From Tateyamaria sp. syn59 (GTDB lineage: Bacteria > Pseudomonadota > Alphaproteobacteria > Rhodobacterales > Rhodobacteraceae), in assembly GCF_007995245.1 (NCBI RefSeq), contig NZ_VCBA01000004.1, positions 186,001-250,000 on the forward strand: a DNA stretch of 64,000 nt, written 5' to 3'. Made by a program: the position numbers and the translations under genes. The stretch's first letter is position 1. Each line of letters starts with the position of its first letter. The notes under the pieces are model-generated. The model worked only from the letters and a program-made list of their open reading frames with translations, made no database searches and had not been told where the DNA came from. Shown piece after piece: positions 28,101-36,355 of this stretch.

Positions 28101-28162
28101 AGAATGACGCAGCCACGGCCTTCAGGTTGCTGCAGGTGGTGGCAGGCTACGTCAAAACCTGA
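25130..28162 (+). CDS. ABC-exporter-like protein with degenerate ATPase domain and C-terminal cyclic-nucleotide-binding domain
   Basis: 1010 residues from TTG 25130 (AGGG four bases upstream; an in-frame stop at 25088 excludes a longer start). Residues about 15-320 are a six-helix type I exporter membrane domain. The nucleotide-binding domain (about 350-870) is non-canonical: the P-loop position reads APNDEDRRA (393-401) instead of GxxGxGKST, the signature is LPALF instead of LSGGQ, and the H-loop His is replaced by Thr, while Walker B ILILDEP (Asp805-Glu806) remains. About 330 residues of helical sequence are inserted before the signature. Residues about 880-1010 form a cNMP-binding domain whose phosphate cassette GELGLIRSETRA keeps Glu957 and Arg966. 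Probably not an active ATP-driven exporter; it may be a cAMP-responsive membrane regulator, given the adjoining cyclase. Confidence 0.85.
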   Translation: MPALFSTRTGTIERSLFRFIWIYSRRDQLILLAVTLMLFPLLYLTLELPKRIINDAIGSGTPTVSAYGFEFDQITYLMILCGGFLLAVLCHGLLKMRINTMKGVLAERLLRRFRYTLIARILRFPQPYFERTSQGELVSMVTAESEPMGGLMGDAIAQPVLQAGQMLTILGFLFFQSVAFGLAAIALIPLQAWLIPKLQRQINLLNKSRVIQVRALAAEIGEGAAGAGTLRVNGGWRYRMAMIGNRLGNLFAIRFEIYQKKFFMKFLNNFITQLTPFFFFSIGGYLVIQGDVTIGALVAALAAYKDLSSPWKELLAYYNQVADMSLRWETITERFAPAGMIDDDLFYGPAPETPRLSGDIVLDQVTVRDGDGNAVLEDISLTVPAGTSIGITAPNDEDRRALAEVLTRETLPTSGSVTIAGHDIRRLHQTVIAKRIGHATSRPIMFQGSYGQNVMMPMRLAPTEAAAESDFSREALRAGNSADMLDAKWLDPSIAGVPDKDALRAWWYALIDGSGCGDALTRRTMDQTFDAERNAKLASALVDLRPKVAAAVAKAGLDRYVHSFDPNRYNPALPIAENLLYATRKTIITPDVIEQKIDFLRLLHDLSLASNLEVLSRNILEMLRQTFGPNGTDHPLFRRVGLEAEIYNAALELAERKPQGSDITDKELALLLSIPTNVTAEQVAAAFPEEVRQRVLDMRMEHGARLRAQMDDIFVPIEAGKHVHGLSVLENALFGKLADSAGARADDLRGIVVDVLTEAGVNHLVLELVFDVPIALGGANLPALFAEPLSISRATIKRPDILILDEPMASYGEDIRTALIEKLRELLPEATLIFLGTSFEDEQAFDTHLEVVQGRLQGAEGERADLGSDASADLARKVEALRQAPMFAGLKRRQLRLLAFGARWYSAQPGEYVFHKNDDPTDGAYMVTEGEADLLLPQDSAEDTLIATVGPGALVGELGLIRSETRALDMRAKGQLTCLRIGEEEFMAVVENDAATAFRLLQVVAGYVKT

Positions 28163-28265
28163 TCACGATCCTGCCCACGGCCCAATCTGCGCTGGAACCT
28201 TCGGCCCAAGTTTGGCATTCACGATATCAGAAAGACCCGCGTGCTGCGCGCGGTGGAGTGCTGCG

Positions 28266-30050
28266 ATGTATCGGACTGTCTGCCATGTTTTGGCAGTGAT
28301 CGGCGCCACGTGTGGCGCGCCAGGGGCCTTGCTTGCCCTGACTGTAGACGTTCGCGCCCCCGGTGACTTGGCAGATGAGGTCCGCGCCGCCTCCCTCACC
28401 GCAAGCCTGCAGGACGAAGAGACGGCGCCACGTGCGATTGACGTCATTAGCGCGGCTCAGGCAGACTACACGCGTCTGATCGGGCTGCTCTATGACAAGG
28501 GCTATTTCGGCCCAACCATTTCAATCACAGTGGACGGGCGCGAGGCAGCCAGCCTGTCACCTGTCGCCGCGCCGGGTGCGGTCAACAGCGTTGTTGTGAC
28601 CATCGATCCGGGCAAGGTTTTTACCTTCGGCACCGTCACGGTCAGACCAACCGCCGAGGGCACAGAGCCAGTCATCCAGGTCGCACCGGGCGAGACCGCA
28701 AATGTCAGCGCGCTGCGCACCGCGACCGAAGCCGGGATCGAAGGCTGGCGCCAACAGGGTCACGCCAAGGCCGCTGTATCGGGCCAGCAAATCATCGCAA
28801 ACCACCCGGCTGGCCAGCTGAATGCCGACATCCGGCTGGATCCCGGCCCGCGCCTGCGCCTGGGCCGCCTTAACATCGAAGGCCAAAGCAATGTCCGCGA
28901 AAAGCGCCTGCGCGAGATTGCGGGCTGGCCCAGCGGCGAAGTCTTTGATCCCGACACGCTGGATCTGGTAGAAAAACGGTTTCGCCGCACCGGCACCTTT
29001 GCCAGCGCCAGCCTGACCGAAGCCGAGGCCGCCAACCCCGACGGCACGCTCGACGTCACTGCGCAGATCACCGACCAACTGCCGCGCCGCTACAGGTTTG
29101 GCGCGGAATACGGCACGACGGATGGTGCGAGCATCAGCGCACTCTGGCTGCATCGCAACATCTTTGGCGGAGCCGAACGCCTGCAGATCGACGGCGAAAT
29201 CTCGGGGGTCGGTGGCGACACCGAAGGCGTGGATTTTCGTCTGGGCGCGCAACTCTCGCGTCCTGCCACATGGCGCACCGATCTTGAGGCCGTGCTGCTG
29301 GCGGAGATCGAACAGCGCGACGATCCGAACCTGTTTTCCCGCACCGCACGGCTCGAATTCAGCACCGTCTATTTCGCCAGCGAGGATCGCGAATACAGCT
29401 ACGGCATCGGTCTGCAGCGGGCAGAGACGCGCGATGACCTAGGCGAGCGGGACTACACGATCCTGACATTTCCCTTCAGCGCCAAATTCGACCGCCGCGA
29501 CAATGAACTCAACGCGACATCCGGATACTACGCCGAGGCATCGCTGCGCCCGTTCATCAACATCGACGGCACCAGCGACGGGATCGTCACGACGCTGGAC
29601 CTGCGCACCTACCGCAAACTCGGCGACCGCGTTGTTCTAGCCGCCCGCGGTTTGCTCGGCTCCGTGGCGGGCCCGTCCATAGAAGAGGCGCCCGCAGACT
29701 TCCTCTTCTTCTCTGGCGGCAGCGGCACCGTGCGCGGACAGGACTACCAATCGCTGGGGGTCGAGCTGAGCCCCGGCGTGACCATCGGCGGGCGGTCATT
29801 CGTCGGGCTATCCGGTGAGGTGCGGGTCAAGACAGGCGACCGGTTCTCGGTCGTGGGCTTCTATGACGCGGGCTATATCGGCTCCGAAAGCTTTTTTGAC
29901 GGCGAGGGCGAGTGGCACACAGGCTTTGGCGCTGGGGTCCGTTATGACACGGGCATTGGCCCAATCCGATTTGACGTCGCCCTGCCCGGCTTTGGCCCTG
30001 GCGACAGTTCAGGGGTCGAGATCTATATCGGCATCGGGCAGGCCTTCTGA
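28266..30050 (+). CDS. tamA: TamA-like outer membrane protein (Omp85 family)
   Basis: 594 residues from ATG 28266, whose signal peptide (TVCHVLAVIGATCGAPGALLAL) supports this start over an in-frame upstream extension. N-terminal half: POTRA modules (DYTRLIGLLYDKGYFGPTI ... VFTFGTVTV; LGRLNIEGQSNVREKRLREIAGWPSGEVFD). C-terminal half: beta-barrel with the Omp85-type GSGTVRGQDYQSLG loop and a terminal strand GPIRFDVALPGFG ... IYIGIGQAF ending in Phe. TamA is the outer-membrane half of the translocation and assembly module, which inserts some outer-membrane proteins and is involved in lipid transport. Its stop overlaps the tamB start by one base. Confidence 0.9.
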   Translation: MYRTVCHVLAVIGATCGAPGALLALTVDVRAPGDLADEVRAASLTASLQDEETAPRAIDVISAAQADYTRLIGLLYDKGYFGPTISITVDGREAASLSPVAAPGAVNSVVVTIDPGKVFTFGTVTVRPTAEGTEPVIQVAPGETANVSALRTATEAGIEGWRQQGHAKAAVSGQQIIANHPAGQLNADIRLDPGPRLRLGRLNIEGQSNVREKRLREIAGWPSGEVFDPDTLDLVEKRFRRTGTFASASLTEAEAANPDGTLDVTAQITDQLPRRYRFGAEYGTTDGASISALWLHRNIFGGAERLQIDGEISGVGGDTEGVDFRLGAQLSRPATWRTDLEAVLLAEIEQRDDPNLFSRTARLEFSTVYFASEDREYSYGIGLQRAETRDDLGERDYTILTFPFSAKFDRRDNELNATSGYYAEASLRPFINIDGTSDGIVTTLDLRTYRKLGDRVVLAARGLLGSVAGPSIEEAPADFLFFSGGSGTVRGQDYQSLGVELSPGVTIGGRSFVGLSGEVRVKTGDRFSVVGFYDAGYIGSESFFDGEGEWHTGFGAGVRYDTGIGPIRFDVALPGFGPGDSSGVEIYIGIGQAF

Positions 30051-33000
30051 TGCGTCGGATCGCCTGCATAGCCCTGATGTTGCTCTGGCCGCTGGCCGCA
30101 CTCGCGCAAGATGACGAAGATCGCGGCTTCCTCGTCGGTCTGCTGGAAAGCAGTCTGGGCGGTGAAGGACGCACCGTGCGCATCGACGGCTTTGCCGGAG
30201 CGCTGAGCAGTCGCGCCACCATTGACCGCATCACCATCGCCGACAGCGAAGGCATCTGGCTGACGCTCGAAGACGTGGCGATGCAATGGAACCGCGCTGC
30301 CCTCTTCCGCGCCACGATAGACATCGAGGAGCTGCGCGCCGCCCGCATCGACTTGCCCCGCCTGCCGGTGGCACAGGGCGATGATCTGCCGACACCAGAG
30401 GCAACGCCTTTTTCCCTGCCAGACCTGCCGGCCGCGATCCGCATCGCCCAGCTTGATCTGGGGGCCGTTTCGCTGGGCGCACCAATCCTGGGCGAAGCAG
30501 CCATACTGTCTGTGTCAGGCGCCGCGGAGCTTGCGGGAGGCGCAGGCAACGCCACCATCAACGCGACACGCACCGATGGACCAAGGGCCAACTTCGATAT
30601 CTCCGCAGCCTATGCCAACGACACCCGCGACCTGACCCTCGACTTTGGGCTAAGCGAGGCGGCGGAGGGGCTGATTTCGGGCCTCCTGAACCTGCCCGAC
30701 CGGCCCAGCGTCGATCTGGCGGTCGACGGGGCAGGTGCGCTCAGCGACTTCAACGCAACTCTCGATCTGCGCACCAACGACACGCCGCGCCTGGCTGGCA
30801 CACTGGCCCTGCAAAGCGAAGCGGGCGGACCAATGGCGTTTGATACCGCGCTCGACGGCGACATATCGGCGCTTGTCCTGCCGGAATACCGGGACTTCTT
30901 CGGCACCGATGTCGGGCTGGAGGCACGCGGCAGCACCGACGCGGATGGCGCACTTGCGCTCGACACCTTTGCGCTGGACGCGCGCTCCCTCCAACTTGCG
31001 GGTGAGGCGCGGCTGAACAGCGATGGCTGGCCCACACTTCTGGATATCGATGGCGCGCTTCGCGATCCAACCGGCACCCCTGTGACGATCCCCGGCACAG
31101 ATGGCGCGCGCGTTCTGCAGGCCGTGCTCGACATCGCGTTTGACGCCGGGCAAGGCGACGACCTGCAGGCCCGCATCACGGCCACCGGGCTGGATCAGGG
31201 CGACAACGCGGTCGACGATGTTGCGCTGACCTTCGACGGCACACTCAGCGGTGCGGTGGGTGCCATCGGCGCGCTGAACGGTCGACTGGATCTGATCGTC
31301 GACGGGCTTGACCTGTCAGACCCCGCATTGGCAAGTGCCGTCGGCGACGGCGTGCGCGGCGGGCTCACAATCGCCTACGCCGATGAGGCGCCCCTGCAAC
31401 TGAGCGACCTTTCCCTCACAGGCGCGGCCTGGACACTGGGCGGGACGATCGAAATGGACGGCTTCGATGACGGGTTCGAGACCGCATTTGATACCACGCT
31501 CGCCGCGCAGGATCTGTCGGCCTTTGCCGCACTTGCCGGCCTAGATCTTTCCGGCGCGGGTGACCTATCTGCGACCGGCACGGCGGCACTTGGTGGCTTT
31601 TTCGATGTGGACGTGACCGGGCAAACCCGTGACCTCGGGCTCGGCATCGCGCAAGCCGACGCGCTGCTCAGCGGGCAGACCGATCTGGTGCTGACGGCGC
31701 GGCGCGATACCACCGGCACATTCGTAGACCGCCTGGCACTTGAGAACGCAGCACTCGATCTGACAGCATCGGCCGATCTGCAGACCGGCGCGTCGGTCGC
31801 CCAATTCAACGCGTCCCTCGCGGATGTGGGCCTGATCACGGATGCGGTCGAAGGACCCATCACAGTCGATGGTACGGCCACGCAAACCGGGGACATCTGG
31901 GATATATCGGGCGGTCTGACCGGACCACTCGACACCTCTGCTACCGGCACGGCGCGTATCGCTAGCAACGAGGCTGACATCTCGCTCGACGCTGTTGTCG
32001 GCGATCTTGAGCGCCTCGTGCCGCAAATCACCGAACCCGTGCGCCTGAACGCGACGGCGGCACAGCGCGATGGCGCATGGCAGTTCGGCACTGACATCGA
32101 CGGCCCGGCGGACGCGCAAGCCGCCGTCACCGGCCTTTTCGACGGCACCCGGCTTTCTGCGCGCTATGACGTATCCGCACCGAACCTGTCGGCCTTTGCA
32201 CCGGGCGTTCCCGGAGGTGCGGCGCTGAACGGCGATGTGCGTCAGACGGCGGACGGGTGGGCGTTTGATACGGCACTGAACGGCCCCTATGACAGCACCG
32301 GCACCCTGTCCGGCACGTTCGAAGGCGTGCTTGTCACCGATTTCGATCTGTCGGTCCCCAACGTTGCCGCCCTTGCACCTGGCGTGCGCGGTGCACTGAA
32401 CCTCGATGGCACGTTGGCGCAAACGGCAAGCGGCTGGGAGGTGGTCACGGACGTGGCAGGCCCCTACAGCAGCACGGGGAACGTGTCGGCATCGCTGATC
32501 GATGGTGTTGCTGCCGCGCGCTACGCGCTCAGCCTGCCGAACGTGGCACCGCTGGTGCCCGGCCTGAACGGCGGCGCGTCGGTGGACGGAAGCCTGCAAC
32601 AAGTCGGCGAGGCCTACGACGTCGACGCGCAAATTGCAGGACCGTCGGGCACGACAGCAACCGCGGCCGGGCGGGTCCAACCCGACGGCACGTTGAACCT
32701 GAGCACCCAAGGGCAGCTGCAACTGGGCCTCATCAACCCGTTCATTGCACCGCGCACGGTCATCGGTTCCGCGCAGTTCGATCTGGCTGTAAACGGACCG
32801 CCTGCGCTCAGTTCGGTTTCGGGGCAGATCACGACCTCAGGCGCGCGCGCCGCCACGCCAAACCTGCCAGTGTCCATCTCGGACCTGTCGGGCGCGGTGC
32901 GTCTGTCGGGCGGACAAGCGGCACTTGACCTCAATGCCGCCATTGCCGAAGGCGGGGCGATCAGCGTCTCCGGCCCCATCACGCTCAACGGCGGCTACCC

Positions 33001-33982
33001 GGCACAATTGGCCATTGCGCTGAATTCAGTCGTTCTGAAGGATCCGACGCTCTATTCCACAACTGTTGATGGTCAGGTCAACCTGAGCGGTGCATTGACC
33101 GGCGGTGCGGCCATTTCGGGCGACTTGAATTTGGGTGAAACGAATGTGCAGGTGCCATCGAGCGGCATCGCCAGCTTTGGCACCATTCCGGACATAACCC
33201 ATATCGGTGCCACCCGCCCCGTCATGCGCACGCGGGCGCGGGCCGGACTGGTACAGGACGACACTGAGACCGGCGGCACGGGTGCAGCCTACCCGCTTGA
33301 CCTCACGATCAACGCGCCCAACCGCATCTTTATCCGCGGCCGTGGCCTTGATGCCGAGCTTGGGGGGCGATTGCGCCTGTCGGGCACCACGGCTGACATC
33401 ATCTCCACCGGGCAGTTCGACCTGATCCGCGGGCGGCTCAGCATCCTCGCCCAGCGGTTCACGCTGGATGAAGGTCGCGTGACACTGCAGGGCCGGTTTG
33501 AGCCGATCCTGCTGTTTGTGGTCGAAACCGACACCTCAACCGGCACGGCCCGCATCATCGTTGACGGGCCCGCCGACGACCCCGATGTCCGGTTCGAAGC
33601 CACCCCCGAAGCGCCCGAAGACCAGGTACTGGCCCAGATCATATTCGGCCGCGACATCAGCCAGCTGTCGGCCTTCCAGGCACTGCAACTGGCCAGCGCG
33701 GTGGCCAGCCTTGCGGGTGCGGGCGGCGAAGGGATCGTGTCGCAACTGCGTGGCTCCTTCGGTCTTGATGACCTCGACGTGGCCTCGGACGAGGACGGAA
33801 ACACCGCTGTCCGGGCCGGGCGCTACCTGTCCGAAAACGTCTACACCGATGTCACGGTCGGCGGTGCGGACGGGCCGGAGGTGTCGCTCAACATCGACCT
33901 GACGCCAAACATCACCGCGCGCGGCTCGGTCGGAGGCGACGGCAACACCGGGATCGGCATCTTCATCGAACGCGACTACTAG
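30050..33982 (+). CDS. tamB: TamB-like inner-membrane/periplasmic translocation and assembly protein
   Basis: 1310 residues, ATG overlapping the tamA TGA (TGATG). N-terminal hydrophobic anchor/signal (CIALMLLWPLAALAQ), then over 1000 residues of repetitive beta-strand-rich sequence typical of the AsmA/TamB bridge proteins, with many short Leu-Asp-Gly and Ala-Leu-Asn-Gly repeats (about residues 650-900). The C-terminal TamB (DUF490) domain is clear: FDLIRGRLSILAQRFTLDEG, EGRVTLQGRFEPIL-like strand, PEAPEDQVLAQIIFGRDIS, LSAFQALQLASAVASLAG and the final ITARGSVGGDGNTGIGIFIERDY. Together with TamA it spans the periplasm for outer-membrane assembly or phospholipid traffic. Confidence 0.92.
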   Translation: MRRIACIALMLLWPLAALAQDDEDRGFLVGLLESSLGGEGRTVRIDGFAGALSSRATIDRITIADSEGIWLTLEDVAMQWNRAALFRATIDIEELRAARIDLPRLPVAQGDDLPTPEATPFSLPDLPAAIRIAQLDLGAVSLGAPILGEAAILSVSGAAELAGGAGNATINATRTDGPRANFDISAAYANDTRDLTLDFGLSEAAEGLISGLLNLPDRPSVDLAVDGAGALSDFNATLDLRTNDTPRLAGTLALQSEAGGPMAFDTALDGDISALVLPEYRDFFGTDVGLEARGSTDADGALALDTFALDARSLQLAGEARLNSDGWPTLLDIDGALRDPTGTPVTIPGTDGARVLQAVLDIAFDAGQGDDLQARITATGLDQGDNAVDDVALTFDGTLSGAVGAIGALNGRLDLIVDGLDLSDPALASAVGDGVRGGLTIAYADEAPLQLSDLSLTGAAWTLGGTIEMDGFDDGFETAFDTTLAAQDLSAFAALAGLDLSGAGDLSATGTAALGGFFDVDVTGQTRDLGLGIAQADALLSGQTDLVLTARRDTTGTFVDRLALENAALDLTASADLQTGASVAQFNASLADVGLITDAVEGPITVDGTATQTGDIWDISGGLTGPLDTSATGTARIASNEADISLDAVVGDLERLVPQITEPVRLNATAAQRDGAWQFGTDIDGPADAQAAVTGLFDGTRLSARYDVSAPNLSAFAPGVPGGAALNGDVRQTADGWAFDTALNGPYDSTGTLSGTFEGVLVTDFDLSVPNVAALAPGVRGALNLDGTLAQTASGWEVVTDVAGPYSSTGNVSASLIDGVAAARYALSLPNVAPLVPGLNGGASVDGSLQQVGEAYDVDAQIAGPSGTTATAAGRVQPDGTLNLSTQGQLQLGLINPFIAPRTVIGSAQFDLAVNGPPALSSVSGQITTSGARAATPNLPVSISDLSGAVRLSGGQAALDLNAAIAEGGAISVSGPITLNGGYPAQLAIALNSVVLKDPTLYSTTVDGQVNLSGALTGGAAISGDLNLGETNVQVPSSGIASFGTIPDITHIGATRPVMRTRARAGLVQDDTETGGTGAAYPLDLTINAPNRIFIRGRGLDAELGGRLRLSGTTADIISTGQFDLIRGRLSILAQRFTLDEGRVTLQGRFEPILLFVVETDTSTGTARIIVDGPADDPDVRFEATPEAPEDQVLAQIIFGRDISQLSAFQALQLASAVASLAGAGGEGIVSQLRGSFGLDDLDVASDEDGNTAVRAGRYLSENVYTDVTVGGADGPEVSLNIDLTPNITARGSVGGDGNTGIGIFIERDY

Positions 33983-34009
33983 GGCGGGCTGTTCATCCTG
34001 CGCCTGATG

Positions 34010-34029
34010 TTGTATCCACCGGGATACAA
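34010..34029. promoter_or_regulatory. Operator-like inverted repeat before gntR
   Basis: TTGTATCC and GGATACAA form a perfect 8-bp inverted repeat separated by ACCG, ending 14 bases before the GntR start codon. TTGTAT-n-ATACAA dyads are typical FCD-GntR operators, so autoregulation of the gntR-abrB pair is likely. Confidence 0.7.
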
Positions 34030-34043
34030 GAGAAAGGCCCAGC

Positions 34044-34679
34044 ATGACAGACCGAGACATGTCGCAAGGCGAAGCCGCCTACGCCCAGCTTTTGCAGGCC
34101 ATCCGCACCGGCGACTTCGCCCCCGGCGACCGCTTGCGCGAAACGGACGTGGCCGACAGGCTGAACCTGTCCCGCACCCCCGTGCGCGAGGCGTTACGGC
34201 GGCTCGAGGCGGACGGCATCGTCGAACACCGTCCCAGGCTGGGCGCCGTGATCCGACAGCTGAGCCACGCCGAACTGGTCGAACTCTACGAGATGCGGAT
34301 CGTGCTGGAGCGGACCGCCGCCGAGATGGCCGCCAAACACGCCGCCGCGGCCGAGGTGGACGCCCTGCGCGACCTCAATGCCGCCATTGCCAGCAGCGCT
34401 CCGTCCGAAGCTGCGGCGTTGAACCAGGACTTTCACCGGGGCATCTACCTCGCCACGCGCAACAGGTTCCTTGTGGACGCGGCGCGCGCATTGAACAACG
34501 CGCTGATGCTGATGGGGCCGACGACGCTCGCCGACCAAGAGCGGATCAATGTCGTCACGGCACAGCATGACGACATCCTCACAGCCATTGCCGCAGGCAA
34601 CGCTGCCACCGCCGGAGAGGCGGCAGAGGCGCATCTGCAAACCTCGCTTCGCTACAGGTTGCGGGCGCTGGCGCGGTGA
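34044..34679 (+). CDS. GntR-family transcriptional regulator, FCD subfamily
   Basis: The 211-residue protein has an N-terminal winged helix (YAQLLQAIRTGDFAPGDRL; DRLNLSRTPVREALRRLEADG; VEHRPRLGAVIRQ) and a C-terminal helical FCD ligand domain (YEMRIVLERTAAEMAA ... NQDFHRGIYLATRN ... QHDDILTAIAAGN ... EAHLQTSLRYR), in which Asp and His residues would bind a metal and an acid ligand. AAGG precedes ATG 34044. It overlaps the AbrB-family gene by four bases (GTGA) and probably controls it through the dyad immediately upstream. Confidence 0.9.
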   Translation: MTDRDMSQGEAAYAQLLQAIRTGDFAPGDRLRETDVADRLNLSRTPVREALRRLEADGIVEHRPRLGAVIRQLSHAELVELYEMRIVLERTAAEMAAKHAAAAEVDALRDLNAAIASSAPSEAAALNQDFHRGIYLATRNRFLVDAARALNNALMLMGPTTLADQERINVVTAQHDDILTAIAAGNAATAGEAAEAHLQTSLRYRLRALAR

Positions 34680-35689
34680 TCCGGATTACCCTGACCTTCG
34701 CCATCGCGGGGATCGGCGTTGCGCTCTTTCAGGTGACCGGCCTACCGCTGCCCTGGCTGCTGGGTCCGATCTTTGCCTGCCTGATCAGCGCGCTGCTGGG
34801 CGTGCGGATGCAAGGCATCCGGCTGCTCAACGAAGGGATGCGCACGGTGTTGGGCGTGGCGGTCGGCGCGACGTTCACGCCCGTCGTGCTGGCGTCCATG
34901 CTGGGCATGTGGCCGACCTTGATGCTGATCCCAGTGATGACGGTGGTCATCGGCCTGATCGGTGTGCCCTATTTCCGCAGTCTCTGGGGTTTTGATTTCG
35001 CTACCAGTTATTACAGCGCGATGCCGGGTGGTCTGCAGGACATGTTGGTCTTCGGCGAAGAGGCTGGGGGCAATCCGCGCAGCCTGTCGCTGATCCACGC
35101 CACACGGGTGATGGTCATCGTCGTCGCTCTGCCGTTCATCTTGCAAGGCGTGTGGGGTGCAGACCTCAGCAACCCGCCCGGCGCGCCCGCGACCTCACTG
35201 GGCCTCGACCAGCTCGCACTGATGGTTGCGGCAGCACTGATCGGCTGGCGCGGGGCCAAAGCCATCGGCATGTTCGGCGCCTCCATCCTCGGACCGCTCA
35301 TAGTCGCCGCCGCGCTGGCGCTGACCGGACTGCTGCAACATCGCCCCCCCGCGGAAGCCATCTGGGCGGCACAGTTCTTTATCGGCATGACCGTGGGCGT
35401 CAAATACACCGGCATCACTGTGGCGGAAATCCGACGCGACCTCGCCGCCGGGCTCGGGTTCTGCGTCATCCTGATCATCCTGACCGTCATCTTTGTCGAA
35501 GGGGTCTATACCGCAGGACTCGCACCTGGGATGGAGGCGCTGTTGGCCTTCGCACCCGGTGGACAGGCGGAACTGACCGTTCTGGCGCTGATCGTCGGCG
35601 CTGACGTCGCTTTTGTCATCGCGCACCACGTCTTGCGCATCTTCGTCGTGATCCTCGGTGCACCGCTCTTTGCGCGGCTCTTCCGCTAG
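34676..35689 (+). CDS. AbrB-family membrane protein (putative transporter/regulator)
   Basis: The 337-residue protein starts with GTG inside the gntR stop. About ten membrane helices in two similar halves (ALFQVTGLPLPWLLGPIFACLIS near residue 15 and a second MFGASILGPLIVAAALALTGL near residue 200), with the YYSAMPGGLQDMLVFGEEAGG motif near residue 115 and FAPGGQAELTVLALIVGADVAFV near the end. This is the family often mislabelled ammonia monooxygenase; it has no relation to AmoA and is a probable solute permease. The duplicated PGG(L/Q) motif is a family hallmark. Its TAG stop shares the palindromic CTAG with the stop of the convergent tetR gene. Confidence 0.85.
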   Translation: MIRITLTFAIAGIGVALFQVTGLPLPWLLGPIFACLISALLGVRMQGIRLLNEGMRTVLGVAVGATFTPVVLASMLGMWPTLMLIPVMTVVIGLIGVPYFRSLWGFDFATSYYSAMPGGLQDMLVFGEEAGGNPRSLSLIHATRVMVIVVALPFILQGVWGADLSNPPGAPATSLGLDQLALMVAAALIGWRGAKAIGMFGASILGPLIVAAALALTGLLQHRPPAEAIWAAQFFIGMTVGVKYTGITVAEIRRDLAAGLGFCVILIILTVIFVEGVYTAGLAPGMEALLAFAPGGQAELTVLALIVGADVAFVIAHHVLRIFVVILGAPLFARLFR

Positions 35690-36312
35690 TCGCGCAAGAC
35701 CCGGCGCGAGATGTCGGCCATCAGCATCATTTCCTGCTCTGCCGTCAGGTCCACATCGTGCTTGCCGTCGATTTCCAGAAACGCATGGCCGTGCACGAAC
35801 ATGTGCAGCATCAGGCTGCGCCGGTCGATCTCAGCCTGCGGCGTCCCGTCTTGCATGATCTGCGCAACCTCACGTTTGACGATGTCAAAACAGGCCTCGC
35901 CCTCCGCCTGCAGTTCTTCATCATCAATGTGGCTTTTGGTCAGGCCAAACATCAAGCGGAACACGCCGGGCTCGGTCCGGGCGAAATTTGCGTAGCACAG
36001 GCCAAGCGCCGTTACAGGCGCATACAGGTCCCCGGTGGCCGCTTTTGCGGCTTCGTCCATCTGGTCGCGCATACGACCGATTCCCGCCATCGCGACCTCG
36101 CGCACGATCTCGGCCCGATCCCCAAAGTGCTTGTACGGGGCCGCAGAACTGACACCGGCACGGCGCGCGGCCTCGGAAATCGAAAATCCGTCGGCACCCT
36201 TCTCCTCGACCAAAATGCGCACAGTTTCAATAAGATGCGCACGCAGATCACCATGGTGATACTGGCTGCGTGGGATATTTTCCTTGGCCTGCTCCAACTT
36301 TTTTTGCCTCAC
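35686..36312 (-). CDS. TetR-family transcriptional regulator
   Basis: About 208 residues. N-terminal helix-turn-helix: HHGDLRAHLIETVRILVEEKG ... FSISEAARRAGVSSAAPYKHFGDRAEIVREVA, then a variable ligand domain with the LMFGLTKSH and HMFVHGHAFLEIDGK segments (WHG/TetR_C-like). The start is uncertain: no ATG is available; GTG 36312 is used here, TTG 36297 has a better-placed GAGG, and TTG 36357 would overlap the palindrome. It is divergent from the RND efflux pair across roughly 80 bases that contain a perfect palindrome, so it is the probable repressor of that pump. Confidence 0.85.
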   Translation of the reverse strand: MRQKKLEQAKENIPRSQYHHGDLRAHLIETVRILVEEKGADGFSISEAARRAGVSSAAPYKHFGDRAEIVREVAMAGIGRMRDQMDEAAKAATGDLYAPVTALGLCYANFARTEPGVFRLMFGLTKSHIDDEELQAEGEACFDIVKREVAQIMQDGTPQAEIDRRSLMLHMFVHGHAFLEIDGKHDVDLTAEQEMMLMADISRRVLRD

Positions 36313-36355
36313 TGCCTTGCCAAAGTAAGTGGCTATTACATATGTCTCATTACAC

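Noticed and set aside
34676-35689. Ammonia monooxygenase
   Set aside because: The name is often attached to this family by old annotation; the protein is an AbrB-type membrane protein with duplicated PGG motifs and no relation to AmoA.
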